The notes below the pieces were generated by a model, which did not search any database, was not told the origin of the DNA, and saw only the letters and a list, made by a program, of their open reading frames with translations. Below, in pieces: positions 1 through 6,681 of a stretch of 15,218 nucleotides of DNA; the first letter of the stretch is position 1, and each line of letters begins with the position of its first letter. This stretch comes from DAOPXV01 sp035352535 (GTDB lineage: Bacteria > Muiribacteriota > UBA9980). The translations under genes were made by a program, and so were the position numbers. The stretch lies in assembly GCA_964545075.1 (NCBI GenBank), contig CAZJFS010000104.1:1-15218 (forward strand). Direction: 5' to 3'.

Positions 1-198
1 AATATAAACGGCTTTGCCCGGAATATGTTAAACGGCGATGTCGAAGTTTATGCCGAGGGCGATGAAAAAGATCTTTCGGAATTCGTAAGCAGGGTCAGGG
101 TCGGTCCCCGGCATGCCCTGGTGACGAGAGTAACCGAGAGCAAGACGCCCATTATATCGGCGGTATTCAGATCGTTTGAAATTTTAGAAGACGAATAA
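1..198 (+). CDS. acyP: Acylphosphatase, C-terminal part (5' end outside window)
   Basis: This is the last 65 residues of an open frame that enters from the left edge and stops at TAA 196-198. Readable stretches are NGFARNMLNGDVEVYAEGD and, after it, a DLSEFVSRVRVGP segment, ending in SAVFRSFEILEDE. These match the second half of small acylphosphatases: the GWVRN-DGSVE strand with its asparagine (here ARN), the AEGD turn, the helix ending in GP, and the closing F-x-I strand. The family hydrolyses acyl phosphates in the cytoplasm and is about 90 residues long, so roughly 25-30 residues with the catalytic arginine lie outside the window. A good terminator follows directly, so this gene ends its transcription unit. 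The family call rests on the C-terminal half only. Confidence 0.75.
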   Translation, partial: NINGFARNMLNGDVEVYAEGDEKDLSEFVSRVRVGPRHALVTRVTESKTPIISAVFRSFEILEDE

Positions 199-220
199 TA
201 AAAAAGACTTTTGAATCATT

Positions 221-266
221 AATTTATGTGGGAACGTTGGATTTCGTCCCCTCATAAATTTTTTTA
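221..266 (+). terminator. Rho-independent terminator after acylphosphatase gene
   Basis: The arms AATTTATG (221-228) and CATAAATT (253-260) pair perfectly. Inside them GGG/CCC and ACG/CGT pair, separated by single mismatches, around an 8-nt loop. A run of T (259-265) follows directly. It separates the acylphosphatase gene from the gcv operon. Confidence 0.85.
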
Positions 267-274
267 TAAAAGTA

Positions 275-303
275 TTGCATTTTAATTTATTTTGTTGTAG
301 AGT
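275..303 (+). promoter_or_regulatory. Candidate promoter of the gcv operon
   Basis: TTGCAT (275-280) and TAGAGT (298-303) are separated by 17 bases and lie just after the upstream terminator. Each matches the sigma-70 consensus at four of six positions. It is the best candidate in the gap but clearly weaker than the other promoters in this window. Transcription would start near 310, right at the base of the leader hairpin. Confidence 0.4.
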
Positions 304-308
304 TATGA

Positions 309-366
309 AAGACGCCTCGTATTTTAACGCCGCCGCCCGCCGGGCGATGCGGGCCGTCTCATTTTT
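309..366 (+). promoter_or_regulatory. GC-rich structured leader upstream of gcvT, possible attenuator
   Basis: AGACGCC (310-316) can pair with GGCCGTCT (352-359) with one bulged C. Inside this, either CGCCC/GGGCG or GCCCGC/GCGGGC can form; the two are mutually exclusive. The structure ends at ATTTTT (361-366), which gives it the shape of a weak intrinsic terminator within the gcv leader. The conserved core sequences of glycine riboswitch aptamers are not visible. A role in regulation is inferred from position and folding only. Confidence 0.35.
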
Positions 367-419
367 AAAGTATTTAGTATTTATTATTACTTACACGAAG
401 TCAAATAAGGTGGTATGGT

Positions 420-1526
420 ATGAATAACGACCTTAAAAAAACGCCGTTTTACGATAAGCATATAAAATACGGCGGAAAAATAATTGAATTCGGCGACTGG
501 CTTTTGCCCGTCCAATTCAAAGGGATAATCGAGGAACATAATTTTGTGCGCACTTCATGCGGTTTATTCGATGTATCGCATATGGGAGAATTTTTAGTAG
601 AAGGTCCGGACGCGCTCAAGTTCGTCGATAACCTCATAACCAACGACGCGGTAAAGCTTGCCGTGAACCAGATATTATACACTCCGATGTGTCGTGAGAA
701 CGGAACTACGGTTGACGATCTGCTTGTTTATAAATACTCCAACGAGAAGTTCTTTCTTGTCGTGAACGCCGCTAATATCGCTAAAGATTTCGCATGGTGC
801 AACGAAGTCAAAAATAAAATGAAAGCGAACATCTCGCTTAAGAACCTTTCGGATAGTTATGCGCAACTTGCCATTCAAGGGCCGAAAGCCGAAGCCATAC
901 TTCAGAAATTAACTAAAACAGATCTTAAAAATATAAAATTTTACTGGTTCGTTGAAGGCGAAGTAGACGGCGTTCACTGCATAATAAGCCGTACCGGTTA
1001 TACCGGCGAAGACGGTTTTGAAATATATTTCGACCCCGCGAAGGGTCATCATCTTTTAGATAAGATCATCGAAACCGGCGCGGCCGATATTATGCCTATC
1101 GGGCTTGGCGCTCGCGACACGCTTCGCTTCGAGGCAAAACTCATGCTTTACGGACACGAACTCGACGACGAAACGACGCCGATAGAAGCGACGATAGCGT
1201 GGACGGTCAAATTGAACAAGCCATCGTTTCTTGGAAAAGAAGTGCTTCTCGGTCAGAAGGAAAAGGGAACCAAAAAGATACTAACCGGGCTTGAAATGAT
1301 AGATAAAGGCATACCTCGCGCCCACTACGAAGTTTTTCACGAAGGGAACAAAATCGGGTACGTGACGACGGGGACCCAGGCTCCGACGCTTAAAAAGAGC
1401 CTCGCGTTGGCTTATCTGCCGCCCGAACTTTCAAAGATAGATAATGTCGTTGAAGTGAAAATAAGAGAAAAATTTTTAAAGGCAAAAGTAGTTATATTAC
1501 CGTTTTATAAACGTGAAAAAAAATAA
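420..1526 (+). CDS. gcvT: Glycine cleavage system T protein (aminomethyltransferase)
   Basis: The 368-residue product is full length for GcvT. It transfers the aminomethyl group carried on the H-protein lipoyl arm to tetrahydrofolate, releasing ammonia and forming 5,10-methylene-THF in the cytoplasm. Visible family signatures are CGLFDVSHMGEF (47-58), the TTVDDLLVY segment with the Asp pair 99-100 where the catalytic aspartate lies, SRTGYTGEDGFE in the middle, and GLGARDTLRFEAKLMLYGHE followed by TPIEA in the C-terminal half. The start at 420 is preceded by AAGGTGG (407-413) at a good spacing, and the protein begins LKKTPFYDKHIKYGGK as family members do. It is the first gene of gcvT-gcvH-gcvPA-gcvPB; 24 bases separate it from gcvH. 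Confidence 0.97.
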   Translation: MNNDLKKTPFYDKHIKYGGKIIEFGDWLLPVQFKGIIEEHNFVRTSCGLFDVSHMGEFLVEGPDALKFVDNLITNDAVKLAVNQILYTPMCRENGTTVDDLLVYKYSNEKFFLVVNAANIAKDFAWCNEVKNKMKANISLKNLSDSYAQLAIQGPKAEAILQKLTKTDLKNIKFYWFVEGEVDGVHCIISRTGYTGEDGFEIYFDPAKGHHLLDKIIETGAADIMPIGLGARDTLRFEAKLMLYGHELDDETTPIEATIAWTVKLNKPSFLGKEVLLGQKEKGTKKILTGLEMIDKGIPRAHYEVFHEGNKIGYVTTGTQAPTLKKSLALAYLPPELSKIDNVVEVKIREKFLKAKVVILPFYKREKK

Positions 1527-1550
1527 TAAAAAAAGGAGGTGTAAAGTTTA

Positions 1551-1943
1551 ATGAGCAACTATCCCGAAGATTTAAGATATACCGAACAGCATGAATGGGT
1601 GCGCGTGGAAGGCAAGAGCGCATATGTCGGAATCACCGATTTCGCGCAGCACGAACTCGGCGATATAGTTTACGTGGAACTTCCAGGCGTGAACCAAGCG
1701 ATCGAAGTTTCGGAAAAGATCTGCGTCGTTGAATCAGTTAAAACCGTATCTGACGTTTATTCGCCAGTTTCCGGAAAGATAGTTTCGATCAACGTCGATC
1801 TCGAGGATAACCCCGAAGTCGTTAACGAGGACGCATTCGGCGAAGGCTGGATGGTCGAGATCGAAATGACGAATCCTGAAGAGATACAGGCGCTTATGAC
1901 GGCAGCCGAATATAAAAATTTCGTCGAGGAGGCCGCTTCCTGA
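1551..1943 (+). CDS. gcvH: Glycine cleavage system H protein (lipoyl carrier)
   Basis: The 130-residue product is the usual length for GcvH, the lipoylated shuttle that carries the aminomethyl group from P protein to T protein and is reoxidised by L protein. The N-terminus YPEDLRYTEQHEWVRVEG is typical. The lipoylation motif ESVKTVSDVYSPVSG places the modified lysine at residue 64, and the C-terminal GEGWMVEIE segment is also standard. AAAGGAGGTG (1533-1542) gives a strong ribosome binding site. The stop TGA shares its last base with the ATG of gcvPA, so translation of the two is probably coupled. No lipoate ligase or lipoyl synthase gene lies in the window, so lipoylation enzymes must be encoded elsewhere. 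Confidence 0.97.
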   Translation: MSNYPEDLRYTEQHEWVRVEGKSAYVGITDFAQHELGDIVYVELPGVNQAIEVSEKICVVESVKTVSDVYSPVSGKIVSINVDLEDNPEVVNEDAFGEGWMVEIEMTNPEEIQALMTAAEYKNFVEEAAS

Positions 1944-3316
1944 TGAACTATATTTCAAACACGTCCGAAGACGTTTCCATGATGTTGAAAGATATCTCGG
2001 CGTCGCGCGGAGAAGGAAAGGTTTCATCCATAGACGAACTTTTCTCGGATATTCCGGGCGGGCTTAGAGTTTCGAAACTCGGCCTGCCCGAACCTTTATG
2101 CGAACTCGAAGTGATATCGAGAATTCACTCCGAAGTTTCAAAGAACACCAACTTCACCACTCATAAAAATTTCATGGGCGGCGGAATTTATGAACACTTC
2201 ATCCCTTCGGCTATAGCCGCCATCACCGGTCGCACTGATTTCTACACGGCCTATACCCCTTATCAGCCCGAAATTTCGCAGGGGACTCTGACGAGCATCT
2301 TCGAATATCAGACCATGATCTGCAACCTTACCGGAATGGAAGTCTCTAACGCCTCTCACTATGACGGCGCGACGGCTTTCGCGGAATCGCTGATAATGGC
2401 CTTCAATATAAATTCGCGCCGTGAATTCATAGTCATGGAAAACATAAACCCGGCTTATATGAGCGTAATTAAAACTTATGCTCAGGCCGCCGATTTTAAG
2501 CTCCATATCGTTCCTTTTGATAGAACCAGCGGAAAACCCGACTGGAATTTCATTGAAAAGAACATGTCCGATAAGATATCGGCCGTACTTGTCCAGAACC
2601 CGGCTTATTTCGGAACAGTCCTTGATTTTTCCGAACTTGCCGAATTCACGCATAAAAACGGCGCGGTATTTGTTGTTTCAGCCAATCCGATATCGCTCGG
2701 AATACTGAAACCGCCGGCCGCTTATGGCGCCGATATCGCCTGCGGAGAAGGCCAGCCTCTCGGAATAGCTCCCTCGTTCGGAGGTCCGAACCTTGGCTTT
2801 ATGGCGACCACGCAAAAGCATATAAGAAAGATTCCAGGCAGGATCGTTGGCGAAACGGTCGATAAAAACGGAAAACGTTGTTACGTCCTGACGCTTCAGG
2901 CCCGCGAACAGCACATCCGGCGTGAAAAGGCTTCGTCGAATATCTGTTCCAACGAGGCTCTCTGCGCGCTCACGGCCACGGCCTATCTCAGCTATGTCGG
3001 CCCCTACGGCCTTAAAGATGTGGCTTCAAGGTGTTCGGATCTGGCGCATCACTTAGCGGAACGGATCGCGGGCGTAAAAGGCTTTGAAGTAAAATTCAAG
3101 GACGCTCCGTTCTTTCACGAGTTTGTCGTTTCCTATCCGAAGCAGATCACATTCGAAAAGCTGTTCGCTCATTTCCATGCGAACGGCATACTTCCCGGCG
3201 TCGAGTTAAAAGGTTTTTCAGGCCTTGAAAATTCGATGCTCGTATGCGCGACCGAGGTAAGAACGTTAGCTGACATCGATTCTTATATCAAATGTCTGGA
3301 GGAACTCAAATGGTAG
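1943..3316 (+). CDS. gcvPA: Glycine dehydrogenase (decarboxylating) subunit 1
   Basis: The 457-residue product matches subunit 1 of the split P protein, which with GcvPB forms the PLP enzyme that decarboxylates glycine and loads the aminomethyl group onto lipoyl-GcvH. Family stretches include GGGIYEHFIPSAI, TAYTPYQPEISQGTL, the ASHYDGATAFAE segment, GEGQPLGIAPSFGGP and a TLQAREQHIRREKASSNICS block. It lacks the PLP-binding lysine, as expected, since that lies in subunit 2. The start overlaps the gcvH stop by one base, with GAGGAGG (1926-1932) inside the end of gcvH as ribosome binding site. Its 3' end overlaps the probable gcvPB start by seven bases. Such overlaps suggest balanced production of the two subunits. 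Confidence 0.97.
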   Translation: MNYISNTSEDVSMMLKDISASRGEGKVSSIDELFSDIPGGLRVSKLGLPEPLCELEVISRIHSEVSKNTNFTTHKNFMGGGIYEHFIPSAIAAITGRTDFYTAYTPYQPEISQGTLTSIFEYQTMICNLTGMEVSNASHYDGATAFAESLIMAFNINSRREFIVMENINPAYMSVIKTYAQAADFKLHIVPFDRTSGKPDWNFIEKNMSDKISAVLVQNPAYFGTVLDFSELAEFTHKNGAVFVVSANPISLGILKPPAAYGADIACGEGQPLGIAPSFGGPNLGFMATTQKHIRKIPGRIVGETVDKNGKRCYVLTLQAREQHIRREKASSNICSNEALCALTATAYLSYVGPYGLKDVASRCSDLAHHLAERIAGVKGFEVKFKDAPFFHEFVVSYPKQITFEKLFAHFHANGILPGVELKGFSGLENSMLVCATEVRTLADIDSYIKCLEELKW

Positions 3317-4848
3317 AAAAACTTGAAAAACTCATATTCGAATACTCCAGAGAAGGAAGGACGAGTTTCGGCCTTCCAGCGGTTAAGATCGAAAATTCGC
3401 TGACGAACAAAAACTATCCCGAAGGCATGTTGAGAAGCGATGAAGAACTTCCGAAGCTGCCGCAGGTGACGGAAGTCGAGCTTATGAGGCATTTTACTAA
3501 TCTCTCACGCCTGAATTACTCCCTTGAAGTGGGTTTTTATCCGCTCGGCTCGTGCACGATGAAATACAATCCGAAGGTGAACGAAAAGGTCGCTTCCATG
3601 CCTGAAACGGCCGGAGTGCATCCGCACCTTCCAGAAAAATACTGTCAGGGCATGCTCGAAATATTGCACAACATGGAAAAATATCTCGCCGAGATACTCG
3701 GGATGAAGCGCGTTACCATGCAGCCACTCGCTGGCGCCCACGGCGAACTCACCGGCATCATGATGATCAAAAAATATCATGAGAGTCGCGGCGATAAGCG
3801 TACCAAGGTCGTCGTTCCCGATTCATCGCATGGAACGAACCCGGCTACGGCCGCCATGTGCGGATTCGATCTTATTCAGATAAAATCCGACGCCAACGGT
3901 TGCGTGGACCTCGAGGAACTCAAGGCTGTCATGGACGATAAGGTGGCTGCTTTCATGCTCACCAATCCGAACACGCTAGGCCTCTTCGATAAAAACATCC
4001 AGAAGATAGCCGAAATAGTTCATAAGGCCGGCGCTCTTCTTTACTATGACGGCGCGAACCTGAATGCGATTATGGGTATAGCGCGTCCGGGCGACATGGG
4101 TTTTGACGTGACGCACGTCAACCTGCACAAAACCTTTTCCACTCCGCACGGCGGCGGCGGTCCGGGCTCTGGTCCGGTCGGCGTATCGGAGCGAATGGTC
4201 AAGTTCCTTCCCAGCCCGACTATCGAATATGACGAAAAGAACATGAGATATAGCCTTAACCACTCCCATCCCGATTCCATCGGGAAAGTGGCTTCGTTCT
4301 ATGGTAATTTCGGCATCATCATGCGCGCTTACGCCTATATTTTATCGTTAGGCGCAAAAGGCCTGACCGATTGCTCGAAGCACGCCGTTTTGAACGCGAA
4401 CTATCTCATGGGCCATCTTAAAAAACATTACAACCTTAAATTCGATCACACATGCATGCACGAATTCGTCCTTTCATCGGACAATCTCGCCAAGTACGGC
4501 GTGACCACTATCGATATCGCGAAACGCCTTCTAGACTTGGGTTATCATGCTCCGACGATATATTTTCCGATCATCGTTCATGAAGCCATAATGATCGAGC
4601 CGACCGAGACCGAATGCAAGGAGCGTCTCGATGAATTCATCGCCACGATGATCCAGATAGCGAAGGAAGCCGAGACGACCCCGGAACTTCTCAAGAACGC
4701 TCCCGTCAACACGCCCGTTTCAAGGCTCGACGAGACGCGCGCTGCGAGAACGCCGGTCTTAAGATGCGCGGCGTGCGACGGCTGCTTAGTTAAGCATTCG
4801 GATAGCGCTAAGCCGGCAAGAGAATCAAAACGCAAAAGCATGGCTTGA
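3310..4848 (+). CDS. gcvPB: Glycine dehydrogenase (decarboxylating) subunit 2 with cysteine-rich tail
   Basis: This is the catalytic subunit of the split P protein. It has SRLNYSLEVGFYPLGSCTMKYNP near the N-terminus, DSSHGTNPATAAM, and the PLP site VNLHKTFSTPHGGGGPGSGP with the Schiff-base lysine at residue 274. I place the start at 3310 (512 residues) because GGAGG (3298-3302) lies seven bases before it; an in-frame ATG at 3292 precedes that site and would lack one. The homologous part ends around SRLDETRAARTPVLR. A tail of about 27 residues then follows, with Cys 486, 489 and 492 in a C-x2-C-x2-C arrangement and a basic Lys/Arg-rich end. In homologues I recall, the protein stops close to where this tail begins. 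The function of the tail is unknown. Confidence 0.95.
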   Translation: MVEKLEKLIFEYSREGRTSFGLPAVKIENSLTNKNYPEGMLRSDEELPKLPQVTEVELMRHFTNLSRLNYSLEVGFYPLGSCTMKYNPKVNEKVASMPETAGVHPHLPEKYCQGMLEILHNMEKYLAEILGMKRVTMQPLAGAHGELTGIMMIKKYHESRGDKRTKVVVPDSSHGTNPATAAMCGFDLIQIKSDANGCVDLEELKAVMDDKVAAFMLTNPNTLGLFDKNIQKIAEIVHKAGALLYYDGANLNAIMGIARPGDMGFDVTHVNLHKTFSTPHGGGGPGSGPVGVSERMVKFLPSPTIEYDEKNMRYSLNHSHPDSIGKVASFYGNFGIIMRAYAYILSLGAKGLTDCSKHAVLNANYLMGHLKKHYNLKFDHTCMHEFVLSSDNLAKYGVTTIDIAKRLLDLGYHAPTIYFPIIVHEAIMIEPTETECKERLDEFIATMIQIAKEAETTPELLKNAPVNTPVSRLDETRAARTPVLRCAACDGCLVKHSDSAKPARESKRKSMA

Positions 4849-4885
4849 CGCGCCTAACGGATAAAGCAAAGAAACATTCTGATAA

Positions 4886-4931
4886 TTAATATAATAAGGG
4901 CGTGGAGCAATCCGCGTCCTTATTATATTAA
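4886..4931 (+). terminator. 21-bp hairpin with GCAA tetraloop after the gcv operon
   Basis: Arms 4886-4906 and 4911-4931 pair along 21 bases with only two G-T wobbles, closed by the loop GCAA. The lower 14 pairs are almost all A-T. It lies about 40 bases after the gcvPB stop and before the next promoter, so transcription termination is the simplest role. There is no T run after it on either strand, which is atypical for an intrinsic terminator. Protection of the mRNA 3' end is an alternative. Confidence 0.65.
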
Positions 4932-4974
4932 GCGCGGGCTTATTAAAGGTTAGAATATTTTAGCATGTTTTCAA

Positions 4975-5003
4975 TTGACGATATACACAATTTCTTATAT
5001 AAT
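4975..5003 (+). promoter_or_regulatory. Sigma-70-type promoter for the CYTH pair
   Basis: TTGACG (4975-4980) and a perfect TATAAT (4998-5003) are separated by 17 bases. Transcription would start near 5010, about 50 bases before the CYTH start codon. Confidence 0.85.
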
Positions 5004-5059
5004 ATGGCCATGTAACTTTCTCAAAAATCTATTTCAATAAATGCGGGAGCACAATATAA

Positions 5060-5530
5060 ATGGGAAAAGAAATAGAAAGAAAATTTTTGGTGGCCGGTGA
5101 CGAGTGGCGTGAATTTTCTAAAAGCACTCATTGCCGTCAGGGTTACCTTTCGACGGCGAAAGAACGCATCGTCAGGGTTAGAACGATAGACGGCAAAGGA
5201 TATTTGACCGTAAAAGGAATCACCGTCGGAGCGACACGCGCGGAATACGAATATGAGATACCAGCGGCCGAAGCTGATGAAATGCTTGCGAATCTTTGTG
5301 AAAAACCGCTGGTTGAAAAAAATCGCTATAAAATAAAGCAGGAAAGCCTTACATGGGAGATTGACGAATTTTTGGGCGATAACCTCGGCCTTATAGTAGT
5401 TGAAATAGAGCTTAAGGACGAGGCGCAGGAATTTGAAAAACCTTCGTGGATCGGTCAGGAAGTAACCGGAGATCCTAAATATTTCAACTCGAGCCTGGCG
5501 AAGAATCCTTATTCAAAATGGAACAAATAA
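5060..5530 (+). CDS. CYTH-domain protein, triphosphate tunnel metalloenzyme
   Basis: The 156-residue product is a single CYTH domain. The N-terminal EIERKF gives the diagnostic ExExK motif (Glu4, Glu6, Lys8). The charged residues expected to line the eight-stranded tunnel follow in order: Arg39 and Arg41 in RVRT, Lys52 in LTVKG, alternating Glu62/64/66 in EYEYE, Arg89 in NRY, Asp102 in WEIDEF, and Glu115/117 in VVEIEL. The end PYSKW is common in the short bacterial form. Characterised short members hydrolyse inorganic triphosphate with a divalent metal; the substrate here is inferred from the family. GGGAG (5045-5049) is the ribosome binding site. The gene downstream encodes a second, exported protein with a related pattern, 56 bases away with no terminator between, so the two are probably co-transcribed. 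Confidence 0.9.
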   Translation: MGKEIERKFLVAGDEWREFSKSTHCRQGYLSTAKERIVRVRTIDGKGYLTVKGITVGATRAEYEYEIPAAEADEMLANLCEKPLVEKNRYKIKQESLTWEIDEFLGDNLGLIVVEIELKDEAQEFEKPSWIGQEVTGDPKYFNSSLAKNPYSKWNK

Positions 5531-5586
5531 AGCATTAAACTATTGGCGGCGGTACTTAAAAGGAGCGCGAAATCATTAGCAATCGC

Positions 5587-6504
5587 ATGAAGATGATCAT
5601 ATATTACACGGTTGTTTTGATCGTCGCGCCTTTTTTTATTTTGACGCTTTCAAATTTTTCCGGCGAATCGTTCGCCGCGTCGAAAGCGTTAAAAGAGGAT
5701 AAGGTGTTGTCGCGCGAGTGTAAGATGCTTTTGCTTCCCGAAAAATTTGCCGACATGAAACCGGCTCTTAAAGATTTCTGGCATATAGTCGAAAAAGTCG
5801 GTTCGGCGCAGGGGTTGAAAATTAAAAAGATCGACGGATCGGATCGCGAATATACGAAAAGAGAAGTATCTTATTTAGACACTGAAAAATTCGACCTATA
5901 TAAAAACAGCTATATTCTGCGTCGCAGGGTTGAAGACGGCGATATCGACATAACGCTTAAATTCAGAAATCCCGATGTCATCGTTTCTTCCAAGGCCGAC
6001 GTTTGTCCGCGTCCTAAATGTTCGGGTAAAACGGTTATGGAAGAAGACGTGGTTGTTAAGGGTGAAATATTCGAACATATGTTTTCCAAAAGCGGGAAAA
6101 CCATTTTAAGTTCTGACCCCGAAGCGACGATTGGGTCTTATTCGGCCGTTTATCCGGGCATTATGCATCTCGGGCTTCCTGAAAAAACGCAACTTCGCGT
6201 GGTTAATGGCGTGAAGATCAAAGAAATCGGCGTTGAATATGGGAATATATGCCTGACTAAAAACATAACGGCGAAGGCGTCTTTTGCTATATGGTATGTT
6301 GAAGGCGAAGATGCGGTTTTTGCGGCTGAGTTCTCTTATAAATATAAATATAAAGATTCGCCGTCCAAAAGAGAATTGACCCTGGCCCATGAAGTTTCCG
6401 ACGAATTTTTCAGAAAACTCCGCGATGGCGCGAAATTGTGGATTGCCACCGGTCTTACAAAGACGGGGATGGTATATAAATTCAACGCTTCCAATGCTGA
6501 TTAA
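5587..6504 (+). CDS. Exported protein with divergent CYTH/TTM-like features
   Basis: The 305-residue product starts with a hydrophobic stretch (about residues 3-22) and a possible signal peptidase I site near SFA-AS (28-32), so it is probably exported or membrane anchored. After it comes REVSYLDTEKFDLYKNSYILRRR (92-114, in part) and then DITLKFR (121-127). This recalls the Y-x-DT, L-x(7)-LR-x-R and TLK strands of CYTH/triphosphate-tunnel domains. Other acidic/basic strands include AEFSYKYKYK (247-256). The usual N-terminal ExExK motif is not seen, so catalytic activity is uncertain. The start is unclear: the only good ribosome binding site, AAAGGAG (5559-5565), is 21 bases before the ATG at 5587. 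In-frame ATC (5572) or ATT (5575) lie at normal distance from it. Function unknown; homology to the neighbour is inferred from short motifs. Confidence 0.7.
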   Translation: MKMIIYYTVVLIVAPFFILTLSNFSGESFAASKALKEDKVLSRECKMLLLPEKFADMKPALKDFWHIVEKVGSAQGLKIKKIDGSDREYTKREVSYLDTEKFDLYKNSYILRRRVEDGDIDITLKFRNPDVIVSSKADVCPRPKCSGKTVMEEDVVVKGEIFEHMFSKSGKTILSSDPEATIGSYSAVYPGIMHLGLPEKTQLRVVNGVKIKEIGVEYGNICLTKNITAKASFAIWYVEGEDAVFAAEFSYKYKYKDSPSKRELTLAHEVSDEFFRKLRDGAKLWIATGLTKTGMVYKFNASNAD

Positions 6505-6513
6505 TTTATGATT

Positions 6514-6540
6514 GCCCGGAAATCCGGCGGTTTTGAATTT
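6514..6540 (+). terminator. Weak hairpin after the exported CYTH-like gene
   Basis: GCCCGG (6514-6519) pairs with CCGGC (6523-6527) with one bulged C and a short loop, followed by a T-rich stretch (GGTTTTGAATTTT). It is short, but it lies ten bases after the stop and before the next promoter. Confidence 0.4.
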
Positions 6541-6621
6541 TAAAAGTTCACAAGCAGCTTGCCTTCAGCTTTTACGCGTTGAAAATCCAGCTAAATCTTT
6601 CGTTTTAAAAATAAAAAAAAC

Positions 6622-6657
6622 ATGAAACTTTTTTAAAATTTTATAGTATAATATAAT
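6622..6657 (+). promoter_or_regulatory. Promoter of the secreted peptidase gene
   Basis: Two overlapping perfect -10 boxes, TATAAT at 6647-6652 and 6652-6657, lie 25-30 bases before a strong GGAGGTG ribosome binding site (6670-6676). The -35 side is poor: ATGAAA (6622-6627) sits at a 19-base spacing from the first box. The region is very AT-rich, so the exact start is uncertain. Confidence 0.55.
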
Positions 6658-6681
6658 AGTAATTTTATCGGAGGTGTTTTT

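Noticed and set aside
198..419. Glycine riboswitch upstream of gcvT
   Set aside because: The conserved aptamer core sequences are not present and the leader is too short for the usual tandem form.
2138..2653. 171-residue minus-strand open frame inside gcvPA
   Set aside because: It lies fully within a clear gcvPA frame, has no recognisable motifs and is an antisense shadow.
3292..3309. Upstream in-frame ATG for gcvPB
   Set aside because: The ribosome binding site GGAGG lies after this ATG and at the right distance from the next one at 3310.
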